Shown here piece after piece: positions 55,279 through 64,000 of a DNA stretch of 64,000 nt (positions within the stretch are counted from its first letter, which is position 1; each line of letters begins with the position of its first letter). Origin of the DNA: Altericroceibacterium indicum. Lineage in GTDB: Bacteria > Pseudomonadota > Alphaproteobacteria > Sphingomonadales > Sphingomonadaceae. The stretch covers positions 124,001 to 188,000 of the forward strand of contig NZ_WTYQ01000005.1 of assembly GCF_009828105.1 (NCBI RefSeq), given 5' to 3'. The translations under genes were made by a program, and so were the position numbers. Below the pieces are notes generated by a model that was given only the letters and a program-made list of their open reading frames with translations, had not been told where the DNA came from and ran no database searches.

Positions 55279-56400
55279 TTGTCTGAATATGTGAGAATTG
55301 ACCCGGCACGGCGATCCGAAGCGATCTCAATGGCCCGGGTCATTTGCATCATGGGCATTGTCTACGTTCATGCGTGGACGGGCCTGACAGGGCCAGAATT
55401 TGAAGCCTTACGCGGTTCTGCGCAGGATATCATGCGCTGGGTGATGATGGATGTCTTTGGCCGCAGCGCTGTACCACTGCTGGGCCTGGTATCGGGCTGG
55501 TTGGTGGCTGGTTCCTCCCGCGTCCGCAATTGGGGTAGCCATGTTGCCCGCAAAGCTCGGACGATTCTGCTGCCGATGGTCTTATGGAATGTGCTGGCGC
55601 TGATTCTCATTTGCGGGTCAGGCAAATTGTTCAATCTGCAAGTGCCATGGCCGCCCTCTTTATCCTGGGTGTTTCAGGAAGTTTTTATCCTCACCCGCCC
55701 GCCGGACATGAATGTGCAGATGCCATTCTTGCGTGATCTGTTCCTGTGCATGGTACTGGCCCCCATGCTTGTGCGCTGGCCGGGTTGGGCCTTGGCCTGC
55801 GTGCTGGCGCTGACGGGTGTGTGCCATATCTTTGACCTTGGTGCACCGATCATCCTACGCGTGTCGATCCTGTTCTTCTTCACGCTGGGTATCTTGGTGC
55901 GGCGGAGCAATCTGGCCGACCGGATCACGCAATGGCCGCTGATCCTTGCGGCTTTGCCATTCCTGATCGTGATGCCTATCCAGCTCTGTCTGACGCTGAC
56001 GCGCGATTGGGACATGGCGACGCCTGAAGCGCGCGAACTTGACCTTGCCGTGCGCATCGCTGCTGCTCTGGCCTATTGGCGGGTGGCCTGGGCGCTGACC
56101 TTCAGCCCTTTGCGCCAGACTTTTCTCAAAATCGAACCTTACATGTTCTTCTATTTTTGCGCCCATCTCATCCTGATGTGGCTGGGCGGGCCATTGCTGG
56201 GCAAAGTTTTTGGTAAGCTCGGGTCACCGCTCTACCCGATCTATTTTCTCACACAGCCCTTTATGGTGCTGGCGGTCATCATGCCGATTGGCATGGCGCT
56301 GACCCGTTATTGGCCATCGGCGGCAGACCTGTTGAGCGGTGGGCGGCTGACTGGTGAACCGAGGCGCAAAACGATCCCCGCATGGCCTGAAGGGGCTTAA
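55279..56400 (+). CDS. membrane acyltransferase (acyltransferase 3 family)
   Basis: A 373-residue polytopic protein. The early R-V-I-C-I-M-G-I-V-Y-V-H-A-W resembles the family's first helix with a conserved His. About ten hydrophobic segments follow. Such enzymes O-acylate surface polysaccharides or membrane glycans. TTG 55279 with GGAAG upstream is used; a TTG at 55234 is also in frame. It overlaps the MscS gene on the other strand by four bases. Substrate unknown. Confidence 0.78.
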   Translation: MSEYVRIDPARRSEAISMARVICIMGIVYVHAWTGLTGPEFEALRGSAQDIMRWVMMDVFGRSAVPLLGLVSGWLVAGSSRVRNWGSHVARKARTILLPMVLWNVLALILICGSGKLFNLQVPWPPSLSWVFQEVFILTRPPDMNVQMPFLRDLFLCMVLAPMLVRWPGWALACVLALTGVCHIFDLGAPIILRVSILFFFTLGILVRRSNLADRITQWPLILAALPFLIVMPIQLCLTLTRDWDMATPEARELDLAVRIAAALAYWRVAWALTFSPLRQTFLKIEPYMFFYFCAHLILMWLGGPLLGKVFGKLGSPLYPIYFLTQPFMVLAVIMPIGMALTRYWPSAADLLSGGRLTGEPRRKTIPAWPEGA

Positions 56401-57509
56401 GTACCGCGCTGAAAATCGGTGCTGCGTTCATCGCGCAGGGTGAGCGAACCTTCAGGCTGCACCCGGCCGCGCACGATCGCTTCGGGCATGGTGTCACGAA
56501 TCCACTGGATCAGTTCTTCGCGAATGTCACAGCGCAGATCGTAGAGCGTGGGCGAATCTTTGGCGGTCATGAGCAGGCGCACTTCAATCGCATCGCGGGT
56601 GAGATCGGTGATCTGCATATGTTTGACACGCCCATCCCATCTCTCATTCTCCTCGATCGCTTCCATGAATTTGGCTCGGATCGCATCGAGCCTGGTCATC
56701 GGATCGACATAGAGATAGACCGTGCCGAGCAATTCTGAGGTGGTCTTGGTCCAGTTCTGGAAAATCTCATCCAGGAATTTGGAGGTTGGCACCACAAGGC
56801 GGCGTTCATCCCATACTTTCACCACAACATAGGTGGTGCGGATTTCCTCGACCCAGCCCCATTCTCCCCCGATGATGACCGCGTCTCCCACAATAACCGG
56901 CTCTGTCAGCGCCATCTGGAAGCCAGCAATCAGGGATTTGAGCGCAGGCTGCGCAGCGGCACCCACTGCGAGGCCGGCAAGCCCTGCCGATGCGACCAGT
57001 GTCACCCCGATATCGCGCACGCCGGGAATGGCGAGCAGCATCAGGCCGATAGTCACAAATACGATGATGAAAGTGGCGATACGGCTGAAGATGGACAGTC
57101 TTGTCCGGCGGCGGCGGGCGGCGCGGTTGTCCGGCATCGAAATATCGCTGCGCAGGATCATCGCTTCGGTCATGGCGTGGAGAATCGCCACCGCCATCCA
57201 CCCCACCAGCAAGGGCATTACCCCGCCGCTAATGCTGTTCCACAATTCTTCCAGCTCAGGAATGGCATGGCCAGCCACCACCAGAGACAGCGCCACCAGC
57301 GCATACCGGCTTGGCCGGGCGAGCTTGCGCACCACAATATTGTCCGATGCGCTGTCACTTGCCTTCGCAAAGCGCCGCAGCAGGCGGAACAACAGGCTAT
57401 GAAGGAGGAGGGCAAAGATAATCGCCAGCCCACCAGCCACGAAAACGCGCATAAGAACGGGCGCCCATGTCGGGAATCCGTCGAGATAAGGGTCCAATTG
57501 ACTCAACAT
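56397..57509 (-). CDS. mechanosensitive ion channel (MscS family)
   Basis: A 370-residue protein. Hydrophobic segments are followed by the MscS pore region A-S-A-G-L-A-G-L-A-V-G-A-A-A-Q-P-A-L-K-S-L-I-A-G-F, then a beta domain (V-P-T-S-K-F-L-D-E). The cytoplasmic domain is of usual size. It lies 49 bp downstream of polA on the same strand and may be read through from it. Confidence 0.9.
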   Translation of the reverse strand: MLSQLDPYLDGFPTWAPVLMRVFVAGGLAIIFALLLHSLLFRLLRRFAKASDSASDNIVVRKLARPSRYALVALSLVVAGHAIPELEELWNSISGGVMPLLVGWMAVAILHAMTEAMILRSDISMPDNRAARRRRTRLSIFSRIATFIIVFVTIGLMLLAIPGVRDIGVTLVASAGLAGLAVGAAAQPALKSLIAGFQMALTEPVIVGDAVIIGGEWGWVEEIRTTYVVVKVWDERRLVVPTSKFLDEIFQNWTKTTSELLGTVYLYVDPMTRLDAIRAKFMEAIEENERWDGRVKHMQITDLTRDAIEVRLLMTAKDSPTLYDLRCDIREELIQWIRDTMPEAIVRGRVQPEGSLTLRDERSTDFQRGT

Positions 57510-57558
57510 AGTTGCAGCATCACCTTTCTCAAACGATGCTGCAACTGCGAAATGGTTC

Positions 57559-60429
57559 CTAGTGCGCTGCGTCCCAACTCATCCCGGTACCGATCTCAAT
57601 CGCCAGTGGCACGGAGAGATCAACGGCGGGAAGGGCGGCTTCGGCCATCACCTTCTCGATCACTGGCCTCGCTTTTTCCACATCCCCCTCCGGCAATTCG
57701 AACACCAATTCATCGTGCACCTGCAGCAACATGCGGACATGGCCGAGGTCAGCTTCGGCCAATGCGGGCAGCATCCGCGACATCGCGCGTTTGATGATAT
57801 CGGCGCAGGTGCCCTGGATCGGCGCGTTGATGGCAGCGCGTTCGCTGCCTTGCCGTTCCGCCTGATTCTTGGAATTGATCCGGGGAAACCATGTCTTGCG
57901 GCCAAACAGCGTTTCGGAATAACCGCGTTCGCGCACTTCTTCCAGAGTGCGGACGATATAGCGCTGGATGCCGGGGAAGCGTTCAAAATAGCGGTCAATC
58001 ATCGCTTGGGCTTCATCGGATTCTACGCCGAGCCGGCCGGCCAATCCCCAACGTGAAATGCCATAGAGAATGGCGAAGTTGATCGTCTTGGCGCGTGAGC
58101 GCGTGTCACGGTCAACCGTTCCGAACAGTTCACCTGCTGTGCGGGCATGAATATCCTCACCTTTTTCAAAGGCTTCCTTCAAAGGCGGGACATCGGCCAT
58201 ATGCGCGGCCAGGCGCAATTCGATCTGGCTGTAATCGGCCGCCAGAAGCAGATTGCCCTTTTCCGGCACGAAGGCTTGGCGAATCTGGCGGCCAATTTCG
58301 GTGCGGATCGGGATGTTCTGCAAATTGGGATCAGTGGAAGACAAACGCCCGGTTTGTGCGCCAACCAGCGAGTAGCTGGTATGCACCCGCTCTGTCTTGG
58401 GATTGATCGCCGCTTGCAGAGCATCAGTATAGGTGCTCTTCAGCTTGGAAAGCTGGCGCCATTCCAGTACTTTGCTGGCGACCTCCGCACCTTCCCCGGC
58501 AAGCTTTTCCAGAATCGCCTGATCGGTGGAATATTGGCCGCTCTTGCCTTTGCGCCCGCCCTTGTAGCCCATTTTTTCAAACAGGATCGTTCCCAATTGC
58601 TTGGGGCTGCCGATGGTGAATTCTTCGCCTGCCATTTCGTGAATGGTCTTTTCGAGGCTCGCCATGGTTTCGGCAAATTCCCCGGAGAGGCGGGAGAGGG
58701 CTTCGCGGTCGACGCGAATACCTTCACGCTCCATCGCCGCAACGACCGGAATCAGGGGCCGTTCAACGCGTTCATAAATGCGTGTGCCGCCTTCCAGCGC
58801 GAGGCGTGGTTTCAAATGCTGATAGAGCCGCCAGGTAACGTCAGCATCTTCAGCGGCATATTCGGTGGCTTTGTCGAGCGGGACTTCACCGAAGGAAATC
58901 GCTTTTTTGCCCGTACCGCAGACATCTTTGAACTTCATGGTCGTGTGGCCAAGGTGGCGTTCGGACAGTTCATCCATGCCGTGTCCGCCGCCAATTCCCT
59001 GATCCGAACGGCCTGCATCGAGATTGAAACTGATGACCATCGTATCGTCAATCGGGCGCACCATAATGTCATGGCGGGCCAGCACATTGAGGTCATATTT
59101 GATGTTCTGGCCGATTTTCAGCACTGCCTCAGCCTCCAGAAGAGGCTTCAACAGCTCCAGAGCGCGACTGAAAGGTACCTGAGCCGGCTTTTCGGAGAAC
59201 ATATCGCTGCCGCCATGGCCGAGCGGTATGTAGCAGGCATCGTTCGGCCCGATGGCGATGCTGATTCCGGTCAGATCAGCCTGCATCGCATCCAGTGCGC
59301 TGGTCTCTGTATCAATCGCGATTTCGCGGGCGGCGAAGGCGCGGGCTATCCATGTCTGGAGCGTTTCTTCATCCTGCACGCAGATATAGGCCGAGCGGTC
59401 CACGGCTGGCATATCCGGCAGAGGCTGGCGATGGCCATCCTGTGATGCGGGGGCCGCTTCTTTGCCATTGTCAGCCTTGGGCGGATTGAGATCAGTCTTG
59501 CGTGACGGGCTACCGGTGCCCGCTTCCAGACGTTTCAACAGGCTGGAAAAACCATGGGTGGACAGGAATTCCATCAAAGGCTCTGGCGGGATCGCATCGA
59601 GTTTGAAATCATCCAGCGCCATCGGCAGCGGCGCATCTTCTTTCAAAGTGACGAGCACGCGGCTGAGTTCAGCCATTGCGCGCCCTTCGAGCATCCGTTC
59701 CTTGAGCTTGGACTTCTTCATATCGGGCGCTGCATCAAGCGCACCGGTGAGACTGCCATGCTCCTGGATCAATTTGGTCGCGGTCTTGGGGCCGATGCCG
59801 AAGATGCCAGGAATATTATCAACTGAGTCGCCCATCAGTGCGAGCACATCGCCGACCTTTTCCGGGGGGACACCAAATTTCTCAGCCACTTCATCTGGGC
59901 CGATCCGCTGATTCTTCATCGTATCGAGCATGTCGATGCAGCCACCGCCGGGATGTTCAGGCTCGTCACTGCTTGGGGCGCAAGTGCCGACAAGCTGCAT
60001 CAGATCCTTGTCGGATGAGACAATCGTTACATCCCAACCCTTTTTCGCCGCAGCGCGGGCATAAGAGGCAATGATATCATCGGCCTCCAGTCCCTCTTCT
60101 TCGATGCAGGGCAGCGAGAATGCCCGAGTCGCATCGCGAATCAGCGGGAATTGCGGCACCAGATCTTCGGGCGGCGGCGGGCGATTCGCCTTATATTCCG
60201 GGTAGATATCGTTGCGAAAGGACTTCGAAGCCTTATCGAGAATCACCGCAAGGTGAGTCGGGCCATTGGCCTTGTGTAGCTCTTCAGCCAGTTTCCACAG
60301 CATAGTGGTATAGCCGTAAACTGCGCCGACGGGCGTGCCTTCCGGGTTCGTAAGGGGCGGAAGACGGTGATAGGCGCGGAAAATATAGGCCGAGCCATCG
60401 ACGAGATAGAGGTGCTGCTTGTCCGACAT
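57559..60429 (-). CDS. polA: DNA polymerase I
   Basis: A 956-residue enzyme with three domains. The 5' nuclease region (residues 1 to about 320) starts Y-L-V-D-G-S-A-Y-I-F-R-A-Y-H. The 3'-5' proofreading domain has I-D-T-E-T-S-A-L-D. The polymerase has A-D-Y-S-Q-I-E-L-R, R-S-R-A-K-T-I-N-F and L-L-Q-V-H-D-E-L-V-F-E. All metal-binding acids are in place. Repairs and joins lagging-strand DNA. Confidence 0.97.
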   Translation of the reverse strand: MSDKQHLYLVDGSAYIFRAYHRLPPLTNPEGTPVGAVYGYTTMLWKLAEELHKANGPTHLAVILDKASKSFRNDIYPEYKANRPPPPEDLVPQFPLIRDATRAFSLPCIEEEGLEADDIIASYARAAAKKGWDVTIVSSDKDLMQLVGTCAPSSDEPEHPGGGCIDMLDTMKNQRIGPDEVAEKFGVPPEKVGDVLALMGDSVDNIPGIFGIGPKTATKLIQEHGSLTGALDAAPDMKKSKLKERMLEGRAMAELSRVLVTLKEDAPLPMALDDFKLDAIPPEPLMEFLSTHGFSSLLKRLEAGTGSPSRKTDLNPPKADNGKEAAPASQDGHRQPLPDMPAVDRSAYICVQDEETLQTWIARAFAAREIAIDTETSALDAMQADLTGISIAIGPNDACYIPLGHGGSDMFSEKPAQVPFSRALELLKPLLEAEAVLKIGQNIKYDLNVLARHDIMVRPIDDTMVISFNLDAGRSDQGIGGGHGMDELSERHLGHTTMKFKDVCGTGKKAISFGEVPLDKATEYAAEDADVTWRLYQHLKPRLALEGGTRIYERVERPLIPVVAAMEREGIRVDREALSRLSGEFAETMASLEKTIHEMAGEEFTIGSPKQLGTILFEKMGYKGGRKGKSGQYSTDQAILEKLAGEGAEVASKVLEWRQLSKLKSTYTDALQAAINPKTERVHTSYSLVGAQTGRLSSTDPNLQNIPIRTEIGRQIRQAFVPEKGNLLLAADYSQIELRLAAHMADVPPLKEAFEKGEDIHARTAGELFGTVDRDTRSRAKTINFAILYGISRWGLAGRLGVESDEAQAMIDRYFERFPGIQRYIVRTLEEVRERGYSETLFGRKTWFPRINSKNQAERQGSERAAINAPIQGTCADIIKRAMSRMLPALAEADLGHVRMLLQVHDELVFELPEGDVEKARPVIEKVMAEAALPAVDLSVPLAIEIGTGMSWDAAH

Positions 60430-60540
60430 GGATGCTTGCTAGCAGGCGTTTGCAGTAAGGTCAGCCGCAATTCCCGCCTTAGTCTTGACGTAATTCACTA
60501 TTATGGCGGGATTATCAAAGAGGGGGTCTGAAGGTGCCCA

Positions 60541-60566
60541 GTCGCAAGGTGTTTACTCCTTGCGAC
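60541..60566 (+). other. perfect hairpin between polA and the lipoprotein gene
   Basis: GTCGCAAGG-N8-CCTTGCGAC, nine perfect pairs, no T-run on either side. It lies about 110 bp upstream of polA and 120 bp before the lipoprotein gene. It may be an operator or RNA element. Confidence 0.4.
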
Positions 60567-60688
60567 GCATTTATCTTGCATAGCGTTCACGACACGATTA
60601 TTTAGCGACGTTGAAGCCGCCCAACTCGGGAGGCTTTGCGTACGGCCTGTTGCCGTGCACAGTCCACTCGCTGTTAAGGATTTTATAA

Positions 60689-60967
60689 ATGCGCAAGATC
60701 GTTCTCGCTGTTGCCGTTGCTGGTGCTGCTCTTTCACTCGCAGCTTGCTCAGAAGGCACGCAGGATGCAACCACCGAAGCTGCTGACTCCGCAATGGATG
60801 ACGCTGCTGCAAACGTAGACGCAGCTGGTAACGCTGTTGAAGCTGCTGGTGATGACGCTGCTGCTGCTGCTGATTCGGCTGCTGACTCTGCTGAAGCTGC
60901 TGCTGATTCAGCTGCAACTGCTGCTGACGAAGCCAAGGACGAAGCTGCTGCTCCTGCTGCTAAGTAA
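60689..60967 (+). CDS. Ala-rich small lipoprotein
   Basis: A 92-residue protein. A lipoprotein signal with lipobox L-A-A-C (Cys20) is followed by a tail that is almost only Ala, Asp, Glu and Ser, with repeating A-A-D-S-A heptad-like units, so it is probably an elongated helix or disordered spacer at the cell envelope. The DNA is correspondingly repetitive (GCTGCT runs). It has its own terminator. Function unknown; entericidin-sized lipoproteins like this are common but not conserved. Confidence 0.8.
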   Translation: MRKIVLAVAVAGAALSLAACSEGTQDATTEAADSAMDDAAANVDAAGNAVEAAGDDAAAAADSAADSAEAAADSAATAADEAKDEAAAPAAK

Positions 60968-60999
60968 TAGCCAGAGAGCGAGCTTTTTCGCATGATTGA

Positions 61000-61028
61000 G
61001 GGCGCTGCCATTGGGCGGCGCCCTTTTT
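61000..61028 (+). terminator. terminator after the lipoprotein gene
   Basis: GGGCGCTGCC and GGCGGCGCCC (one wobble) around ATTG-rich loop bases, followed by TTTTT. Confidence 0.85.
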
Positions 61029-61066
61029 CATGTCCAGCTTTAGCGTGAACAGAAGTTCCCTTTTCC

Positions 61067-61693
61067 TCACGCGTAGGCGTACGGCCCGCCAGCTTTGAGG
61101 GCTTTTTGATAGGCGGGGCGGGCATGGATCTTTTCGAGCCATGCGGCGATATTCGGGCGGCCTTGTGTGATGCTCGCGCGATGAGCGGCAGCTTCGATCG
61201 GGAAGCTCATCATCACATCTGCGGCGGTGAAGTGGTCCCCTGCAAACCAGTCTCGTGCAGCAAGCTGTCCTTCGACATATTCGAAGTGAATTTCCGCCAT
61301 CGGGCGAAACTTCTTCAATGCAAGTTTTCCCATCAATGGAATACGCGCCATGACAAGCATCACCAGAAGCGGCGGCATTAAAGAACCTTCCGCATAATGA
61401 AGGAAGTGGCGCCACAAAAGCGCGTCCTTTTCGCCTACTGGCGGGCCTAGCTGACCATCTGCTTTGGCGACGAGATATTCCACAATCGCCCCGGTCTCGG
61501 CAATGACGACCCCCTCATCCTCAATCAGTGGCGATTTACCTAAGGGATGGATGCGCTTGAGTTCAGGTGGAGCGAGCATGGTCGCCTTGTCACGCTCATA
61601 GCGCTTTACTTCATAAGGGAGCCCAAGCTCCTCCAGCAGCCAAAGCACGCGCTGGGATCGCGAATTTTCAAGATGGTGGACGATGATCGCCAT
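61067..61693 (-). CDS. glutathione S-transferase family protein
   Basis: A 208-residue GST with thioredoxin-like N-terminus (H-H-L-E-N-S-R-S-Q-R-V-L-W-L-L-E-E-L-G-L-P-Y-E) and the S-P-L-I-E-D-E-G-V-V-I-A-E-T-G-A-I glutathione-binding turn, followed by a helical C-terminal domain. The catalytic residue near the N-terminus is probably the Ser in N-S-R-S. Detoxification role presumed. Confidence 0.92.
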   Translation of the reverse strand: MAIIVHHLENSRSQRVLWLLEELGLPYEVKRYERDKATMLAPPELKRIHPLGKSPLIEDEGVVIAETGAIVEYLVAKADGQLGPPVGEKDALLWRHFLHYAEGSLMPPLLVMLVMARIPLMGKLALKKFRPMAEIHFEYVEGQLAARDWFAGDHFTAADVMMSFPIEAAAHRASITQGRPNIAAWLEKIHARPAYQKALKAGGPYAYA

Positions 61694-61828
61694 GGAACGC
61701 TCCGATTTTGCTGAATAATCAGAGGTTCTAACGCATGATGCAGCTTATTGGCGACATGCCGCGCAAAATAGCGCAATCTTGGCAGGTTAAGCACGCACCT
61801 GAAGTGCGCGCTCAAGCAGTGTGAAATA

Positions 61829-62833
61829 TCAATATTTTGCGTCGACCCAATGTGTTTTTGAATCGCTATAGCCATCGTAAATCGCACGGGCGATGGTGGC
61901 GATCTTAGCTTCACGATTGGCGCGCGTGCCTTGACCGGTCACATAAATCGCTACGGCAAAGGAGCGGCCATCAGGCGTGGTCACAATGCCGATATCGCTC
62001 GACGTATTGTGAAGCGATCCGGTTTTATGCGCAACGGTTACGGTGGAAGGCATCTGGGCGCGGATACGGCGCGTGCCGGTGCGGCACTTTTCCATTGTGG
62101 AAATCAGAAAGCTGCGGCTCTGTTCGCTCAGCCAGTCGCCCTGATACAGGCCTTTGAGCAAGCGCACCATCGCCTTGGGCGATGCACTGTCTCGGGTGTC
62201 TATGTGAGAAACGGGGTCAATCTCTCCATCGTCACGCACAAGAGTGGCAATATCGCGGGTGAGTGTGAAATTGGTGATCTTTGTCTGCCGGTGAACCCAC
62301 TCATCCACCACGCTTGGACCACCAAGAGCCGCGAGAATGGCGTCAGTCGCAGAATTGGAACTGCGCGTCAGCATCAAGGTAATCAGCTCACGAGCGCTGA
62401 GATATTGGCCTTTTTTCACCGGGGCAATTTTGGAGGAAAAGGGCTTGGAACTCACCGGCACCATCAGCGGATATTCGCTGCTGAGGCTGAGCTTCCCCTT
62501 ATCCACACCGTCCAGATAAGTGGCTGCAATGGCAATCTTGCTGGTGCTGGCCATGGGGAAACGCTGATCTCCCAGGACGGATAATTCGCGGCCGGTTGAT
62601 AAATCGATCGCAGCAACGCCGATGCGGCCCTGATCGCCATTGGCAATCTGTGCAATTCGACTTTCGAGCGCACTTCTTAATTTCGGGCTGTAATCATGTG
62701 GGGCACGCAGATCGGTGCCGAGGGCGGTGTCGAAAGCCGCTTCAAAAGTCTGGTCACTCGCCTGCGCCGGGGCAATGATGGCGGTGGCGAGAGCTAGCCC
62801 TGCAGCGATGCGATGGATCAGTCTCGTTTTCAT
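61829..62833 (-). CDS. class A beta-lactamase
   Basis: A 334-residue exported serine hydrolase. The signal peptide ends A-P-A-Q-A. Active-site S-T-S-K (96-99), the S-S-N loop (158-160) and H-K-T-G (269-272) match class A. The omega loop R-D-D-G-E-I-D…D-T-R-D differs from the usual E-x-x-x-N spacing, so the deacylating Glu is not certain. It could be a true penicillinase/cephalosporinase or a relaxed relative. ATG 62833 is used instead of the in-frame TTG at 62842. Confidence 0.85.
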   Translation of the reverse strand: MKTRLIHRIAAGLALATAIIAPAQASDQTFEAAFDTALGTDLRAPHDYSPKLRSALESRIAQIANGDQGRIGVAAIDLSTGRELSVLGDQRFPMASTSKIAIAATYLDGVDKGKLSLSSEYPLMVPVSSKPFSSKIAPVKKGQYLSARELITLMLTRSSNSATDAILAALGGPSVVDEWVHRQTKITNFTLTRDIATLVRDDGEIDPVSHIDTRDSASPKAMVRLLKGLYQGDWLSEQSRSFLISTMEKCRTGTRRIRAQMPSTVTVAHKTGSLHNTSSDIGIVTTPDGRSFAVAIYVTGQGTRANREAKIATIARAIYDGYSDSKTHWVDAKY

Positions 62834-62993
62834 GACTCTCAATTAAAGGAAAGTTTCTTGGGAAATTGTTAACTTAGCCAGTACACTTACACCAAGCCAT
62901 ATCGGACGAGCCGAGCAATTTTTTGCGCTGAAGTGATGGAACCTGCGGTTTTCCGGGATTCGCGCACCAAGTTACCTGCAATGGGGAACACAA

Positions 62994-63020
62994 AAGGCGG
63001 CGAAAATGATTCGCCGCCTT
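62994..63020 (-). terminator. terminator downstream of the host-attachment-family gene
   Basis: AAGGCGGCGA…TCGCCGCCTT hairpin with a T-run on the minus strand side, 26 bp after the stop of the gene at 63046. Confidence 0.8.
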
Positions 63021-63045
63021 CCGATGTTTCGACTGGTTTATGCAG

Positions 63046-63453
63046 TTAATGTGCCGCGATGGCCTTTTCGATCACATCGGCGGGTTCATTGGCTAGTTCT
63101 TTGGCCAGCTCACCCACGAGCTTTTGTTCAAGCTCCTTATGATAATGGCGGCGCATTTCGCCCAGCGTTTTAGGGTCAGCAATCACCACCAGATCATCGA
63201 TCTTTCCAGCCAGCACCTGTTCGTTGAGCCATTGTGCAGCAGCGGCACCATGCGCCAGTTCATTAAGATCGGTGCGGCCGTGGCGTTGCCCGCCATCATC
63301 CTGATGGCGAATACCCGCGCTGAAGTTGGTAGCTTCCAATTCAGGGTTACTCACCTTTTCAAGCTTGGGCTCAAAAGCTTGCCCTTTGTTCCGCATCACG
63401 ACAAAGCGGGCTCCGTCTACAATAGCGACATGTGCCATATGCGGACATTTCAT
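63046..63453 (-). CDS. host-attachment-family protein (baeRF-like)
   Basis: A 135-residue protein: H-V-A-I-V-D-G-A-R-F-V-V-M-R-N at the start, a basic middle (G-I-R-H-Q-D-D-G-G-Q-R-H), then I-D-D-L-V-V-I-A-D-P-K-T-L-G-E-M-R. This is the family called 'required for attachment to host cells', related to archaeal/eukaryotic release-factor domains. Actual role unclear. Own terminator; monocistronic. Confidence 0.85.
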   Translation of the reverse strand: MKCPHMAHVAIVDGARFVVMRNKGQAFEPKLEKVSNPELEATNFSAGIRHQDDGGQRHGRTDLNELAHGAAAAQWLNEQVLAGKIDDLVVIADPKTLGEMRRHYHKELEQKLVGELAKELANEPADVIEKAIAAH

Positions 63454-63596
63454 GAATCGTTCTCCTCTTTTATGTTCTTAGAGCCAACGCACAGCCACAC
63501 ACAATGTGCCCGGTTTCCGGTGTAGTGAACTATGTGCGTAATATTAGTCGTTTATGGGTCAGGAATATAGTATCGAGTGCCTGGGACGTGCGTTCA

Positions 63597-64000
63597 ATGT
63601 GGCCAGATAGAAAGATCATCCACAACGTTGTGTATATGAAACGCGGGGCTGTATTATTGTGTTTAGTTGTCTCAGTCTTTTTTCTGGGAATGACTACACC
63701 TGCCCAGGCAAAAGAATCTGTCTTTAAAAACAGCTGCTTATTAGCAAGTGATACACCTCTCGATGTTGTAACAGTCAAACAACGTGGCGACTGGAACTGT
63801 AAACCTACCAAAGAAGCTGCACGTTACCCTTATGTATGGCTGCGGATGAACATCGATAGTCCGGCCTTGCGCGATCTTTCCAAAGCCGGCGATTTGGAAT
63901 TGGCCAGTGACGCCTCTCCCTTTCGCGGCCTGATGGTTCATATGGAATTTACCGATGGATCGGAAAGCTCCCATTATTATGATGCTCAGGCCTTAGCGCG
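63597..64000 (+). CDS. exported or membrane-anchored protein, N-terminal part (runs off window)
   Basis: The frame is open to the window end. It has a hydrophobic signal segment (G-A-V-L-L-C-L-V-V-S-V-F-F-L-G) ending T-P-A-Q-A, followed by a periplasmic beta-rich domain (Y-P-Y-V-W-L-R-M, L-M-V-H-M-E-F-T-D-G-S). This arrangement resembles the extracytoplasmic sensing part of diguanylate cyclases or other signalling proteins, but the catalytic part lies outside the window. ATG 63597 or 63636 could be the start; neither has a strong ribosome site. Confidence 0.6.
   Translation, partial: MWPDRKIIHNVVYMKRGAVLLCLVVSVFFLGMTTPAQAKESVFKNSCLLASDTPLDVVTVKQRGDWNCKPTKEAARYPYVWLRMNIDSPALRDLSKAGDLELASDASPFRGLMVHMEFTDGSESSHYYDAQALA

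Noticed and set aside
53192-55330. 712-codon open frame on the minus strand
   Set aside because: It is exactly antisense to the CDC48 gene, has no recognisable domain, and arises from GC-rich codon bias.
60780-60960. Short GCTGCT(GAT) repeats as iterons or CRISPR
   Set aside because: The repeats are codon repeats of the Ala-rich lipoprotein and have no spacers.
60598-61125. 175-codon minus-strand frame rich in Ala and Ser
   Set aside because: A mirror of the GCTGCT repeats in the lipoprotein gene.

Overview
The window reads as chromosome of an alphaproteobacterium of the order Sphingomonadales, probably Erythrobacteraceae-like. The evidence is a clear CtrA cell-cycle regulator, a DUF4167 gene directly behind prfA-prmC, a CDC48-type AAA ATPase, TonB receptors paired with FecI/FecR-type regulators, and alphaproteobacterial versions of rpoN, lptB, lnt, metK and polA. 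No rRNA, tRNA or CRISPR array was recognised.

The window has two halves. Bases 1 to about 33.7 kb are accessory and look GC-rich by eye. From about 33.8 kb to the end lies core chromosome that looks less GC-rich.

Accessory half, left to right. (a) 1-7.4 kb is an iron-chelate uptake locus: a TetR-type regulator (partial), two FecCD permeases, an ATPase, a binding lipoprotein, an AraC regulator and a TonB receptor. The order of the ABC genes matches ceuBCDE. A methyltransferase gene coupled to the receptor is cut after about 42 codons by an IS3 remnant. (b) The right end of that IS3 remnant abuts, to the base, a truncated integrase start. The same 255 bp recur in the same orientation at 33.5-33.7 kb, so about 25 kb lie between two partial integrase copies. 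(c) Between them, in order, are: a hipBA toxin-antitoxin module with a paired operator; a four-gene module of a small HTH protein, a large serine recombinase and two different ParB/RepB-like proteins; an 815-bp non-coding stretch with consecutive hairpins; an in-frame chimera of a ParB N-terminus with a J-domain/propeller-like protein; a parDE-type pair; a remnant of a conjugation operon (trbB-trbC-trbD') cut against a truncated azoreductase; an exporter/enzyme operon with a divergent LysR gene; a NUDIX gene; a FecI-FecR-TonB-PepSY iron-signalling cluster with a Fur-box-like site; and a LysR/cupin pair. The segment ends at a broken tyrosine integrase beside trmB.

Core half: trmB, ctrA, rpoN and lptB on the minus strand; pmbA and a BON-MscS channel on the plus strand; a frameshifted HsdR-N-like nuclease (a likely late insertion); ppa; the translation cluster hisS-prfA-prmC-DUF4167 followed by lnt and metK; a 3-oxoacid CoA-transferase pair; a CDC48 ATPase; an acyltransferase; an MscS channel; polA; an Ala-rich lipoprotein; a glutathione transferase; a class A beta-lactamase; a host-attachment-family protein; and the start of a secreted or membrane protein that runs off the end.

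The most promising undescribed items are the recombinase/ParB/ParB module with its operator-like palindrome and downstream hairpins, the ParB/J-domain chimera, and a folded leader RNA candidate in front of the DUF4167 gene.
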